Positions 7,408 through 14,894 of a DNA stretch of 17,895 nucleotides are shown here, one piece after another. Below the pieces are notes generated by a model that was not told where the DNA came from, ran no database searches, and saw nothing but the letters and a program-made list of their open reading frames with translations. This DNA is from Candidatus Bipolaricaulota bacterium (GTDB taxonomy: Bacteria > Bipolaricaulota > Bipolaricaulia > M55B111). The translations under genes and the position numbers were made by a program. Location: assembly GCA_018334595.1 (NCBI GenBank), contig JAGXLQ010000008.1, positions 1-17,895 of the forward strand, written 5' to 3'. Numbering within the stretch: the first letter of the stretch is position 1; each line of letters begins with the position of its first letter.

Positions 7408-8616
7408 TCAAATCCGATCGGAGGACACGCTGGGTAAAATCTTCCAACTATCGCCAACGACCGTTAAGATGTCGTATGAGGTTGAGGTGTCCACGTATTC
7501 GTTGAAGTCACAGGTGCCGTCCAGGCCATCGTAGTCAATCCCCTCTCTCCGATTTAGCACCTCGTAACCCCCGGCAAAGCTTGAGACCGCCGTTTCCGGA
7601 GGCCATGCTACCTTTCGAAGACTGGTCGCAATTTCAGGAGAGGACTTCTCGTCTGCTGCATCGTAAGCCGGAAGGGAAAAGGTCATTACCTCCTCCTTAA
7701 TTGAGGATTTTGCCTGAAACAGATGCTTTCAGATTACCCAGGGAGAATTCGGGCATGCCCTCAATGATTGAATAGAAGGGTCCCAGGGTCTTTAGAAATT
7801 CACTGTTTGCCGGCTCCTGGGTAAAGATGAGGGAGTCCTGATAGCCCATTTTTCTAGCCCGATTGCTGACCTTTGCCGCGGCCCTGTTGGACAAAACGAT
7901 GACCAGGGAATCGGGGTCCGCTTGCAGAATCTTTTCTACCGAATTGACGTAAGACCCTCTGCCGGGTTTAACCTTATGAAATAACCAGGTTAAGACCCAA
8001 ACTATCCATCGCTTTACCTAGTGGCTCGGCAAAGCGGGACATAGCGGGCGAACCGTTGAATATCAATCCCGCGCCGCGGTACGTATTTTCGTGACTGAAT
8101 TTCTCTAAGTTGCTCAGAACAATTGCGTAGGCGCCCAGGGAGTCCGAGGCCACGGTTCGAAATAGATATTCGTCGCCAACTCTGTCCAGTTTTCTCGTCC
8201 TCGCCGTTGTGTTAACGGTAAGAACTAGGGCCACTTCAGTCAGGTAGGCAATCATTTCATTATTCACCGATAGTAAGGACGGTCCAACGATCACGTCTGC
8301 GCCCTGTTCAATCAGACTCCTGACAGCCGGAGACCCCCTTGTGTCCCCCGTTAATATTTCAAAAGCCCCCCTTTTTTTGACATCTCTGACCTCATGCTGA
8401 ACCGCTACGACTCCTGCCAAAACGTCCCCACCTAGCCGTAGTAAATAGAGAAGGAACGAGAACCCCAAGTTGCATTGTATTTTGTGCTTTATCTTCTGGT
8501 GATGCTACGGATGTTGCGAAAACGACACACAACAATACCACGAATGCCAGGGTGGCTATTGAATTGAAATAGTGCACTCCTCCTTTAACCAAGATATTCA
8601 AATTACAAGGACTCAA
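7408..8616 (-). pseudogene. Decayed ABC branched-chain/amide-type substrate-binding protein (LivJ family)
   Basis: Read on the minus strand, four pieces in different frames join into one periplasmic binding protein of the Peripla_BP_6/LivJ type. Piece 1 (from about 8577 to 8430) has a signal peptide and MQLGVLVP. Piece 2 (about 8430-7980) has GGDVLAG, IEQGADVIVGPS, YLFRTVASDSLGAYA. Piece 3 (about 7980-7697) has KPGRGSYVNSVEKILQADPD and SLIFTQEPANSEFL. Piece 4 (7686-7408) has LPAYDAADE, VSSFAGGYEVL and GIDYDGLDGTCDFNE, the classic C-terminal end. Frameshifts fall near 8425, 7980 and 7690. The region of roughly 40-60 residues normally preceding AYDAA seems deleted. A strong AAGGAGGAGTG site lies upstream of the signal peptide, but no clear start codon sits at the right distance. 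It follows the nucleoside hydrolase on the same strand. Clustered indels could in part be assembly errors, but the missing segment argues for real decay. Confidence 0.8.
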
Positions 8617-8652
8617 AAGACATCGCCTGAGTGAACGCGCTCAGGCGATGTC
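8615..8652 (-). terminator. Perfect 13-bp stem-loop with TTTT after the nucleoside hydrolase gene
   Basis: Bases 8619-8631 (GACATCGCCTGAG) are the exact reverse complement of 8640-8652 (CTCAGGCGATGTC), with an 8-base loop between. On the minus strand the 3' arm is followed by TTTT (8618-8615). It lies about 155 bases after the nucleoside hydrolase stop and just before the decayed binding-protein gene. A transcript terminator or processing/stability hairpin fits. Its size and layout closely match the hairpin at 3744-3780. Confidence 0.78.
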
Positions 8653-8805
8653 AACAAGCAGATAAAACTGTGATTGAAATATGTTATATGAAAAGAACTA
8701 GAATCCAGGAGGAAGAAGATTGAAATTTTGGCATTTAACCTTTTAAGAATCTTCCCCTTCCTCTGTTTCCCGCAAAAATTAGCTCATCACTTGCACTCAT
8801 GTATC

Positions 8806-9873
8806 TTATTTGCTTCCTGCCTTGAACTGCTCTAAGACGTATTCGTAGTACTCTTCTCGGTCGAAATCGAACATTACCTTGACCTCCCTGCCGTCAGGGT
8901 CCTTCTTAAGTGCACCCTGAAGTTTCCCCGCCGTCACCACGGAGAGATATTCCTTGGAGTATTGCGTATAGATATCAGGGCGGGCGAGGTAGGTAGTCGT
9001 CAGGACGTCCCACATCTCGTAACTCGACTGATTTGCCTTCGTCAGGCTCGTAATTATACTGTAGCTCTCGTACGCTAGCTCTGAGTACGTAAAATTCTTA
9101 CCCTGTTCTTTCAGACGGGACAGGAACTTCTCGGTAATTTGAGCCTTGTTCGTAATATCAAGGGGAAATTCTACGATGGGGAACGACGTATTTTCGAAGA
9201 TCCATTCGGTAGATGAAGGGTCCCAGAACACGTTCCACTCCGCCTTTTCGTTGGCTACCTGTTTGGGGACTACCGGCGGGCTTCCCAGGTTGCCTTTGAC
9301 GTCAATCGCTCCGCCCATCCAGACGAGCTTGTCGATCCCCTCTTCCAGTTCCGGGTTCTGCGATAGTACCAGATATAAGGGAGTCAGCGGACAATTGACG
9401 AGCAACGTCACCGGGCGGTCCGCTTCAACGGCCTCCGTGAGTACCTTTCTGAGCAGTTTTTCACCGGACGGATAAACAGGGCTTGGCTTGTAATCCTCTA
9501 GGAATTTCACATTTTTCTGCTCAATGCATTGGGCGCGAAAGCTCCAGGGGAAGGGGTTCCATCCGCGGGCCCGGCTTAGTGCCAGGGGCACGTCTGTTTG
9601 TCCGGTAAACTGCTGAAATTTCCACTGGGCGTCCATGGCTGGAGTGTCGATGCAGTCGGCGTTAACAATTATCAAACCCTGCAAGTCCACGCCGTCCATG
9701 GTCGACAGCAGTAAGTACGAAACGTACTCGTCGATTGCGCCGTCGTGGATATAAATGACGGGTTTTTGGGTCCCGTCGGCGACCGTTGTAACTGCTGAGA
9801 TAATTACGGTCACCGCAACCAGCAACAGAATGACAAATGTCCATAGTGTTCTCTTGGTGTTAAACGTCTTCAT
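8806..9873 (-). CDS. Secreted nucleoside hydrolase family protein (inosine/uridine-preferring type)
   Basis: A 355-residue protein with an N-terminal signal peptide or anchor (residues 1-32, core LWTFVILLLVAVTVIISAVTTVA) followed by a nucleoside-hydrolase fold. The calcium/ribose site that reads DxDxxxDD in classical members is HDGAIDE here (His43-Glu49), as in a divergent branch with HDGxxDD. Other landmarks are kept: NADCIDTPA (about 70), the LVNCPLTPLYLVL segment, LVWMGGAIDVKGN, KAEWNVFWDP, FPLDITNKA, and MWDVLTTTYLARPD, where classical enzymes have HDP and this one has WDV. It should split nucleosides or related N-ribosides into base and ribose outside the membrane. ATG has GAGGAGG nine bases upstream. 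Altered ligands make another glycoside substrate possible. Confidence 0.83.
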   Translation of the reverse strand: MKTFNTKRTLWTFVILLLVAVTVIISAVTTVADGTQKPVIYIHDGAIDEYVSYLLLSTMDGVDLQGLIIVNADCIDTPAMDAQWKFQQFTGQTDVPLALSRARGWNPFPWSFRAQCIEQKNVKFLEDYKPSPVYPSGEKLLRKVLTEAVEADRPVTLLVNCPLTPLYLVLSQNPELEEGIDKLVWMGGAIDVKGNLGSPPVVPKQVANEKAEWNVFWDPSSTEWIFENTSFPIVEFPLDITNKAQITEKFLSRLKEQGKNFTYSELAYESYSIITSLTKANQSSYEMWDVLTTTYLARPDIYTQYSKEYLSVVTAGKLQGALKKDPDGREVKVMFDFDREEYYEYVLEQFKAGSK

Positions 9874-9920
9874 AATTTGGCCTCCTCTAGTGGCAAATAG
9901 GTTAAATCAGTATATGGCCC

Positions 9921-9933
9921 CTATTATATATTT
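9921..9933 (-). promoter_or_regulatory. Archaeal-type TATA box upstream of the nucleoside hydrolase gene
   Basis: On the minus strand AAATATATAATAG lies 48-60 bases before the ATG at 9873. Initiation about 25 bases downstream would give a leader of about 25-30 bases containing the GAGGAGG ribosome binding site. It is the most AT-rich tract of the gap. Identified by eye only. Confidence 0.5.
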
Positions 9934-9982
9934 GCAAAAAGGATAAGGTTAAGAATTTGTGGGACGGAGGTTGACATCTTGA

Positions 9983-10901
9983 CAGTACTTCCACGTCAAT
10001 CTCTGGATCGCCGACAGGCTAGATCATTGTCGCAATTCAAAATGTAAAATCCGGTGGACTTGATTTGTCTCTCGCGTTTCTCGTGACCCTGAGGGCGTTT
10101 TCGCTCCTGGATAGGTCCGTGAAAGATATCGTCGGGGTGACCATGCCCGGGTTCGCCACTAGTGGGAAGACTGAAATAAACGCCAACGAGTTGATGGGTC
10201 GAACGGGGGTCAACAAACGGGTGGTAGACGTCAGTACTGCCTGCAAGCAGAACTTTGACGACATCGGTCACGACGAAGGTCTAAAGGACATCACATACGA
10301 AAACGTCCAGGCGCGGGAGCGGACTCAGATTCTCATGAACCTGGCGAACAAGGAAGGCGGTCTGGTCGTGGGGACTTCGGACCTTTCCGAACTTGCCCTG
10401 GGATGGACGACGTACGATGGTGATCACATGTCGATGTACGCCGTTAACGCCGACGTGCCCAAGACCCTGGTTAAGTACCTAATCGAGTGGGTCGGCGGAG
10501 TAGAGATGGTTGACGCAAGTGACCTACCCTACGACATTGTCGACACGCCGATAAGCCCGGGAGTGGTCCCCGGGAATGGAGAGGGCGAGATCGGACAGAA
10601 GTCGGAGGAAATCCTGGGACCGTTTGAACTCCATGACTTCTACCTCTACCACTTCCTGCGGTTTGGCGCGGGCCCGGAGAAGTTGTTTGTCGTTGCCAGG
10701 CGGTTCTTTTCCGGTATCTATAAGCCGGAGGAGATTCTCAACTGGCTGGGAGTCTTTCACGAAAGATTCTTCTCCCAGCAGTTCAAACGGTCCTGTTTGC
10801 CCGACGGCTCCAAGGTCGGTACGGTGAGCCTTTCACCTCGTACAGACTGGCGGATGTCCAGCGACATCAGTCCCGGTCCGTGGCGGGATAGGATAGAATA
10901 A
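9983..10901 (+). pseudogene. nadE: Truncated long-type NAD synthetase (synthetase domain only, frameshifted at its front)
   Basis: The frame open from 10023 to 10901 encodes almost the whole ATP-pyrophosphatase domain of the long, glutamine-dependent NAD synthetase: GVTMPGFATSGKT, IGHDEGLKDITYENVQARER, GGLVVGTSDLSELALGWTTY, GDHMSMYAVNADVPKTLV, VGPFELHDFYLYHFLR-like GPFELHDFYLYHF, SQQFKRSCLPDG, SLSPRTDWRMSSD, ending normally. The N-terminal carbon-nitrogen hydrolase (glutaminase) domain, over 300 residues in relatives, is absent: upstream is the promoter of the divergent gene. The ATP-binding motif SGGLDST reads SGGLDLS at 10050-10070, the first Ser lost by a possible single C-to-T change. No start codon precedes it in frame. 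Residues FHVNLWIADRLDHC from 9986 continue the homology in another frame, so a frameshift lies near 10045. The enzyme would convert nicotinate adenine dinucleotide to NAD, but this copy is probably dead. A TTG at 10065 would start after the motif. Confidence 0.82.
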
Positions 10902-10933
10902 CTGGCGGAAGACCTATAGGTGCAGGGTCGTTC

Positions 10934-11938
10934 TCAGGTTGTAATTTGTGATATTTCACCCGATTCGTCTGCCTGTATAATCTCCCTGGCAATCCGTCTC
11001 CCCGTACTCATAGGTTCGTCGTAGTAGTAGGTTGAATAAGGTGACCCCTCCGGATAGAGGTTAGTGCCCGCAACTATCCGGCCTGAGACCTCGAACGTGA
11101 CGAACTCAAGCCCGTCGGTACATATCGTCTCCAGGCAAAACGGTCCGAATATCCCCGGTCCGAAGAGTTCCTTTGACGCCCCTACCAGCTTTTTGCCCAT
11201 TTCGTAGAGCTGTGGAAGCAGAGATTCCCTGGCTACCAGGGGCTTGTTGCCCACGACGACGAAGCTCTTTTCTCCTTTTCCCGCACGGTAGTACTCGTCA
11301 ATGTTGGACTCATCTCGCCGGTCTATACCCAGGATTTCAAGCCTCTCGTCTATCGGCGAGTAGTAATAATGTGGATAGTACCTGGTCCCCTCTATCCACT
11401 CCTGGATCGTGTAGTCGTCGTCCGAGTCCTCTATTTTTTCGTGAAAGTCTTCCTCTGAATCGACGAGAAAGAAGCCCTCTCCGCCCTTCGCCCCGCTGAA
11501 TTTTACGATGGTCGTACCGTCAATATCCGTCGGGGAGTTGTAGTTTCTCGGGACCTTTATCCCGGCGAGATCTAACCATTCCCTTTCTTTCTCCCGGTCC
11601 GATTCCCACTTTAGAGTATATTTGTTGCCGAATATCGGGACGTGGAAGTCCGATAACAGTGGTTCGGCCCCCACATATTCGACGAAGGACCCGTGGGGGA
11701 CAATTATAACGTTTTTCTCCCTTAGCCGGGACTGAAATTCCTCGGAAAGTATGTCGCCGTAGTCGTCTACGACGAGAAGTTCGTCCGGTCTAGCTCTGGG
11801 AAAGGATTCATAGAGGTCGACCCTGTCGGGGGCGCAGATTCCCAGGGTGGATAGACCTTCTGTGCGCGCTCCGTGGAATAGTTGTAGGGCCGAGTGCGAG
11901 CAGATGGTGCCTACCGTAGGGTGTTTCTTTGCGCTCAC
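10934..11938 (-). CDS. purP: PurP: formate-dependent FAICAR synthetase (5-formaminoimidazole-4-carboxamide ribonucleotide synthetase)
   Basis: A 334-residue ATP-grasp enzyme of the archaeal PurP family (DUF1246 N-terminal, DUF1297 C-terminal). It formylates AICAR with formate and ATP, a late step of archaeal purine synthesis. Visible landmarks: TVGTICSHSALQL at the front, NVIIVPHGSFVEYVG, PIFGNKYTLKWESDREKE, the ATP-grasp glycine-rich loop TIVKFSGAKGGEGFF, EILGIDRRDESNID, KPLVARESLLPQ, and the metal/ATP-binding end GPFCLETICTDGLEFVTFEVSGRIVAGTN. The GTG at 11938 is preferred over an upstream start because GGGAGG lies just before it and its first bases overlap the upstream stop as GTGA. That makes the protein begin SAKKHPTVG like relatives. 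It is the second gene of a two-gene operon with a PurP paralog. Confidence 0.92.
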   Translation of the reverse strand: MSAKKHPTVGTICSHSALQLFHGARTEGLSTLGICAPDRVDLYESFPRARPDELLVVDDYGDILSEEFQSRLREKNVIIVPHGSFVEYVGAEPLLSDFHVPIFGNKYTLKWESDREKEREWLDLAGIKVPRNYNSPTDIDGTTIVKFSGAKGGEGFFLVDSEEDFHEKIEDSDDDYTIQEWIEGTRYYPHYYYSPIDERLEILGIDRRDESNIDEYYRAGKGEKSFVVVGNKPLVARESLLPQLYEMGKKLVGASKELFGPGIFGPFCLETICTDGLEFVTFEVSGRIVAGTNLYPEGSPYSTYYYDEPMSTGRRIAREIIQADESGEISQITT

Positions 11939-13047
11939 GTCACTACCTCCCTTAAGCTTCCGTCTTCCGCGGCCCGGATTAACTCCCACCCAATTCTCTT
12001 ACCGGAGCCAACCTCCTCCCCGTATTTGTACTTCATGTAGGGAGAGGTGGAACCGAGTGCGGGAGAGCCGGGGACGCGAAGTGACGCGTCGAAGACTTCA
12101 AACTCAAGCTTCTTGGTCAACACACCCTGGAGGGCGAATAGGCCGATCATTCCCGGCGGGTATTCGGTTTTGCAGGCCTCGACGAACTTTCTTCCGGCGG
12201 TAAATACCTTCTCCAGCTGGGACTCCCTCATCGTTGCACCGTAATGCCCCACCTCGATGTTCTGATGGTCGACGTCCGCCTGGAGCTGCTCGTCCGCCGG
12301 CAGCCTGAGGAGTCCGTCTAGGTCCGACTGTATCCTACGATCGAAGCCCAGCAGGTCTATTTCGTCGGTCAACGGCGACCAGAAGTAGTTTGCGTTAAAG
12401 AGTCCCCCCAGGGCTACCTCTTCAACCGTTGCCTCTTCAAGGTCCTCTTCGGTAATGACTCCCTCTTCTATTCTTTTCCCCGCCCTCGACTTGTACTCCT
12501 CGTAGCTTGAGGCATAGAAAAAGGCACGCTCCACGGACCTCTCTTTTTCCTGGACCTTAACTATGGACAGGGAGTCGATATCCTTAGGAGAATCGAGTTC
12601 ATTCGGCCTCATGATTTCCGCCGCGTCCAGCAGGTCGTACTGGTTATTCTCTTCATATCTCTCCTCGGCGCGGAGTATCTTACGGTTGCCGATAATAGGG
12701 ACTAAGAAATCTTTTTCGATACGGTCGTAACCCACGTACGTGGCGAACGACCTGTTGGGTACGAAAATCGTCCTCAGATCGCGCATCTGCTTTTGTACAC
12801 CGGGTTTGACCATGTCCTTAAACTCGTCGACGAGGATTATGTGGTCGAATAGATTATGGTAGTGGTCGGTATAGGTCGTCTCCCTGCCCCGCTCACAGAC
12901 GACAAGCGTCTTCAGGCCTTCCTCCTTTGCACCGTAGCTTATCTCCAGTGCCGAATGAGACCCAAGAACTCCTACAGTTAACTGGCTTTTTTCTTCCACC
13001 CCGTAGTCTTCGACCAAGTTGCGAATCCGACTTAGCTCAATTGACAT
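11935..13047 (-). CDS. PurP paralog lacking the glycine-rich ATP loop
   Basis: A 370-residue member of the PurP family over its full length: TVGVLGSHSALEISYGAKEEG, TIFVPNRSFATYVGYD, LVPIIGNRKILRAEERYEEN, EIDLLGFDRRIQSDLDGLLRLPADEQL, ATMRESQLEKVF and PPGMIGLFALQGVLTKKLEFEVFDASLRV. The segment that in PurP reads KFPGARGG-like is VKVQEKERSVERAFF here, so the glycines that hold ATP phosphates are missing, and the acidic end motif has ASLR in place of SGR/SAR. Many archaea carry two PurP genes, often with one divergent. Start ATG has GAGGTGAAAT upstream. It is first in the operon and coupled by a 4-base GTGA overlap to the intact purP. A regulatory or structural partner of PurP, or an enzyme with changed chemistry, are both possible. 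Confidence 0.87.
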   Translation of the reverse strand: MSIELSRIRNLVEDYGVEEKSQLTVGVLGSHSALEISYGAKEEGLKTLVVCERGRETTYTDHYHNLFDHIILVDEFKDMVKPGVQKQMRDLRTIFVPNRSFATYVGYDRIEKDFLVPIIGNRKILRAEERYEENNQYDLLDAAEIMRPNELDSPKDIDSLSIVKVQEKERSVERAFFYASSYEEYKSRAGKRIEEGVITEEDLEEATVEEVALGGLFNANYFWSPLTDEIDLLGFDRRIQSDLDGLLRLPADEQLQADVDHQNIEVGHYGATMRESQLEKVFTAGRKFVEACKTEYPPGMIGLFALQGVLTKKLEFEVFDASLRVPGSPALGSTSPYMKYKYGEEVGSGKRIGWELIRAAEDGSLREVVT

Positions 13048-13492
13048 CTATTTCACCTCAGAAATTCCGTCCTTCCCACCGACTATGGTTGAGAAAGTTG
13101 GTTTTATGTTGCCGGTCTTTCTTCGAGATTATTGAAGGAAACCCGTGACTGCGTTCGCAGGTTAGTTGCCATCTATGATATATTACCTATTGGTGATTTC
13201 ACGGACAAGTTTCTTTCCGGCACTTATTGCGGGCCAACGAGTTTTTGCTGCCTGTGGTAGGGGTCAGGGACAATTTTCATGTTATCTCGTATCGGGATCA
13301 GCTCCCTACTTCCGAACTCTCCCGAAACGAGTTTCCACAAACGAGCATCTATCATTATGCAAAAAGTGACTTGAAAGGCTGAATGCTCCTTGAAACAACT
13401 CGGACGATAGAGGAAAGTCTCTTTATGCATTTTACTTTTCTTTGGCGAATTGAAAACGGGGGTTTTAACGTAAAACTGGCAATATTCTAGAG
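13048..13492 (+). other. 445-base divergent gap between the purP operon and the pRiA4b-like gene
   Basis: This gap carries the leaders of two divergent units. The purP-side ribosome binding site (GAGGTGAAAT on the minus strand, about 13051-13060) and the AGAGGTGAT of the next gene (13489-13497) are clear. A minus-strand frame at 13224-13430 and a plus-strand frame at 13166-13369 exist but have no ribosome binding sites and no recognisable motifs. No tRNA, repeat or strong hairpin was seen. Promoters are expected at both ends, but no convincing TATA box stands out. Confidence 0.5.
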
Positions 13493-13501
13493 GTGATGCT
13501 G

Positions 13502-14104
13502 TTGAGAGAGGATTTCACAAAGGTGTACAGGTTTAAAATAGAGCTGCAATATATCCGGCCGAAGATCTGGCGGGAAATCGAGGTGCCGGGAAACTACAGC
13601 TTCTGGGATCTTCACGTAGCGATAACCGACGTCATGGGGTGGTACGATTACCACCTCCACCAGTTTACCATCGAGGACCCCCAGACCGGAGATGACGTTA
13701 TGCTTTTTCACCCGGACGAGGAGGGTCTCGACTGGGGGGTAGAAACGCGGGATGACCACGAGGAGAAGATCGCCGATTACTTTTCCATGGACAACTGGAC
13801 ATGCGAATACGAGTACGACTTTGGGGACAGCTGGAGGCACTTGATCACACTTGAGCAAATCAACGATCGTGATTGGGAGTATTTCTATCCTCTATTTTTG
13901 GACGGGTGGGGTACGTGCCCGCCGGAGGACGTTGGTGGAATTGGCGGTTACCAGAATTTTCTAGAGGTAATCAACGACCCGGACCACTACGATCACGATC
14001 ACTTACGGTCGTGGGTTGGCTGGAAATTCCACCCGGATGCGTTTAACCCGCAGCAGGTTGTCTTCTCCGATCCTGAAGAGAGATACAGGTTCTTCTACGG
14101 TTAG
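13502..14104 (+). CDS. pRiA4b ORF-3-like domain protein
   Basis: A 200-residue acidic protein of the family named after plasmid pRiA4b ORF-3 (also seen near IS1096-type elements). Typical features in order: VYRFKIELQYIRPKIWREIEVPG (8-30, conserved core PKIWRxIxVP), FWDLHVAITDVMGWYDYHLHQF (34-55), the YEYDFGDSWRHLI block (103-115), and CPPEDVGGIGGY (139-150), then a His/Asp-rich stretch DPDHYDHDHLRSWVGW (159-174). The biochemical role of the family is unknown. The TTG at 13502 is chosen since AGAGGTGAT (13489-13497) sits about five bases before it: the GTG (13493) and ATG (13496) would lie inside that site. Family proteins are frequent on mobile DNA, in keeping with the accessory genes that follow. 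Confidence 0.86.
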   Translation: MREDFTKVYRFKIELQYIRPKIWREIEVPGNYSFWDLHVAITDVMGWYDYHLHQFTIEDPQTGDDVMLFHPDEEGLDWGVETRDDHEEKIADYFSMDNWTCEYEYDFGDSWRHLITLEQINDRDWEYFYPLFLDGWGTCPPEDVGGIGGYQNFLEVINDPDHYDHDHLRSWVGWKFHPDAFNPQQVVFSDPEERYRFFYG

Positions 14105-14111
14105 GGCGAGG

Positions 14112-14165
14112 GTTACGTTATCCACGACCTTAAGTTTATTCTGCAGAATGCTGGATAGCGGTAAC
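14112..14165. repeat. Nested inverted repeat downstream of the pRiA4b-like gene
   Basis: GTTACGTTATCC (14112-14123) faces GGATAGCGGTAAC (14153-14165), an imperfect inverted repeat. Near its centre is the perfect palindrome ATTCTGCAGAAT (14138-14149). The element lies right after the stop codon at 14104. It could fold as a 3' end hairpin or serve as a binding site. No T-tract follows. Confidence 0.45.
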
Positions 14166-14291
14166 GTCAGTATGGTGATCCTCTAGTTTTTCGTGGCGAC
14201 GGGTCAGCATGAGCCGTCAACTTATAGTCCGGTAGTTTAAGGTGAAAAACTTCATCAAGATTCTTAAAAAACTCAAAGTAGGTGAATAGTC

Positions 14292-14894
14292 GTGGCAGTA
14301 GAGTACGAGAACGAAATCGGGATAGAATATATTCTGCAAAAACCAGAAGATGATGATGACCCGGATTCCTATTTTTTCTCCAGCAGGGACGTGGGAGAGA
14401 GAGTAGAGGAACTCCCGGGTGGATACGAAGTTTACGAGGATCCTGAACACGAGGTCTTCTTGGTGCAAGAAGGGGGAGATCCGGTTCCAGAGGAGGACGT
14501 AGCCACAGTAAGGGGTGCGCTGGAGGATATCGATCATCTTAACGAATACGAGAACCTCTACCGTGTGGAGACCTTTGACGACTCCATCTGGGTTTACTTG
14601 ACCGATGATACTCCTGAGACTATAACCGATGTAATTAACTGGTTTCCTGAAGAAGAGGAGAGGATCCTCGATGAAATATCCAGGGGAAACTTCACGTATT
14701 CTGCGTACTTGAAGTTTTGCCGGGGCGGTGAAAATAGGGATACATATTACGTCTATAGGCGAATGTTTTCCGGTCTTCAAGAACGCGATAGTGACAGGTG
14801 GCTCTTTGTGTCAGGCGAAGAAGATATCCGGGAGGCAGCGAGTAAGTACCTCCCTCACCTGGAGCAGGACTCCTTTTTTGAACTGGGAATTTAG
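14292..14894 (+). CDS. Uncharacterised acidic protein with conserved SFFEL tail
   Basis: A 200-residue, strongly acidic protein of unknown function. From memory of the family layout it resembles a group of roughly 200-residue hypothetical proteins with a GYEVYEDPEHEVFLVQ-type segment (here 44-59), a middle strand region (SIWVYLTDD, 98-106), a C-terminal domain with YSAYLKF...RRMFSGLQE (136-164) and the end KYLPHLEQDSFFEL (185-198). No catalytic motif or membrane segment is visible. Start is GTG, with AGGTGA six bases upstream. A decayed second copy of the C-terminal domain lies at the right edge of the window (17788-17895), sharing 18 of 29 residues over the best block, which confirms the reading frame. 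It may be cotranscribed with the pRiA4b-like gene 187 bases upstream. Function cannot be assigned. Confidence 0.75.
   Translation: MAVEYENEIGIEYILQKPEDDDDPDSYFFSSRDVGERVEELPGGYEVYEDPEHEVFLVQEGGDPVPEEDVATVRGALEDIDHLNEYENLYRVETFDDSIWVYLTDDTPETITDVINWFPEEEERILDEISRGNFTYSAYLKFCRGGENRDTYYVYRRMFSGLQERDSDRWLFVSGEEDIREAASKYLPHLEQDSFFELGI

Noticed and set aside
7404..7424. A tRNA T-arm-like GTTCAAATCC
   Set aside because: Flanking bases do not form the 5-bp T stem, no acceptor or anticodon stem is seen, and the site lies inside the coding part of the decayed binding protein.
11939..11989. Upstream extension of purP by 17 residues
   Set aside because: It would overlap the upstream gene by over 50 bases, while the GTG at 11938 has a GGGAGG site and a GTGA overlap.
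13224..13430. A 68-residue minus-strand frame in the gap before the pRiA4b-like gene
   Set aside because: No ribosome binding site, no recognisable domain, and composition typical of non-coding sequence.
13487..13858. A 123-residue minus-strand frame
   Set aside because: It is the shadow of the well-supported pRiA4b ORF-3-like gene on the plus strand.
14217..14780. A 187-residue minus-strand frame opposite the acidic 200-residue gene
   Set aside because: No ribosome binding site or known motif. The plus-strand frame has AGGTGA before its start and is confirmed by the second copy at 17788-17895.
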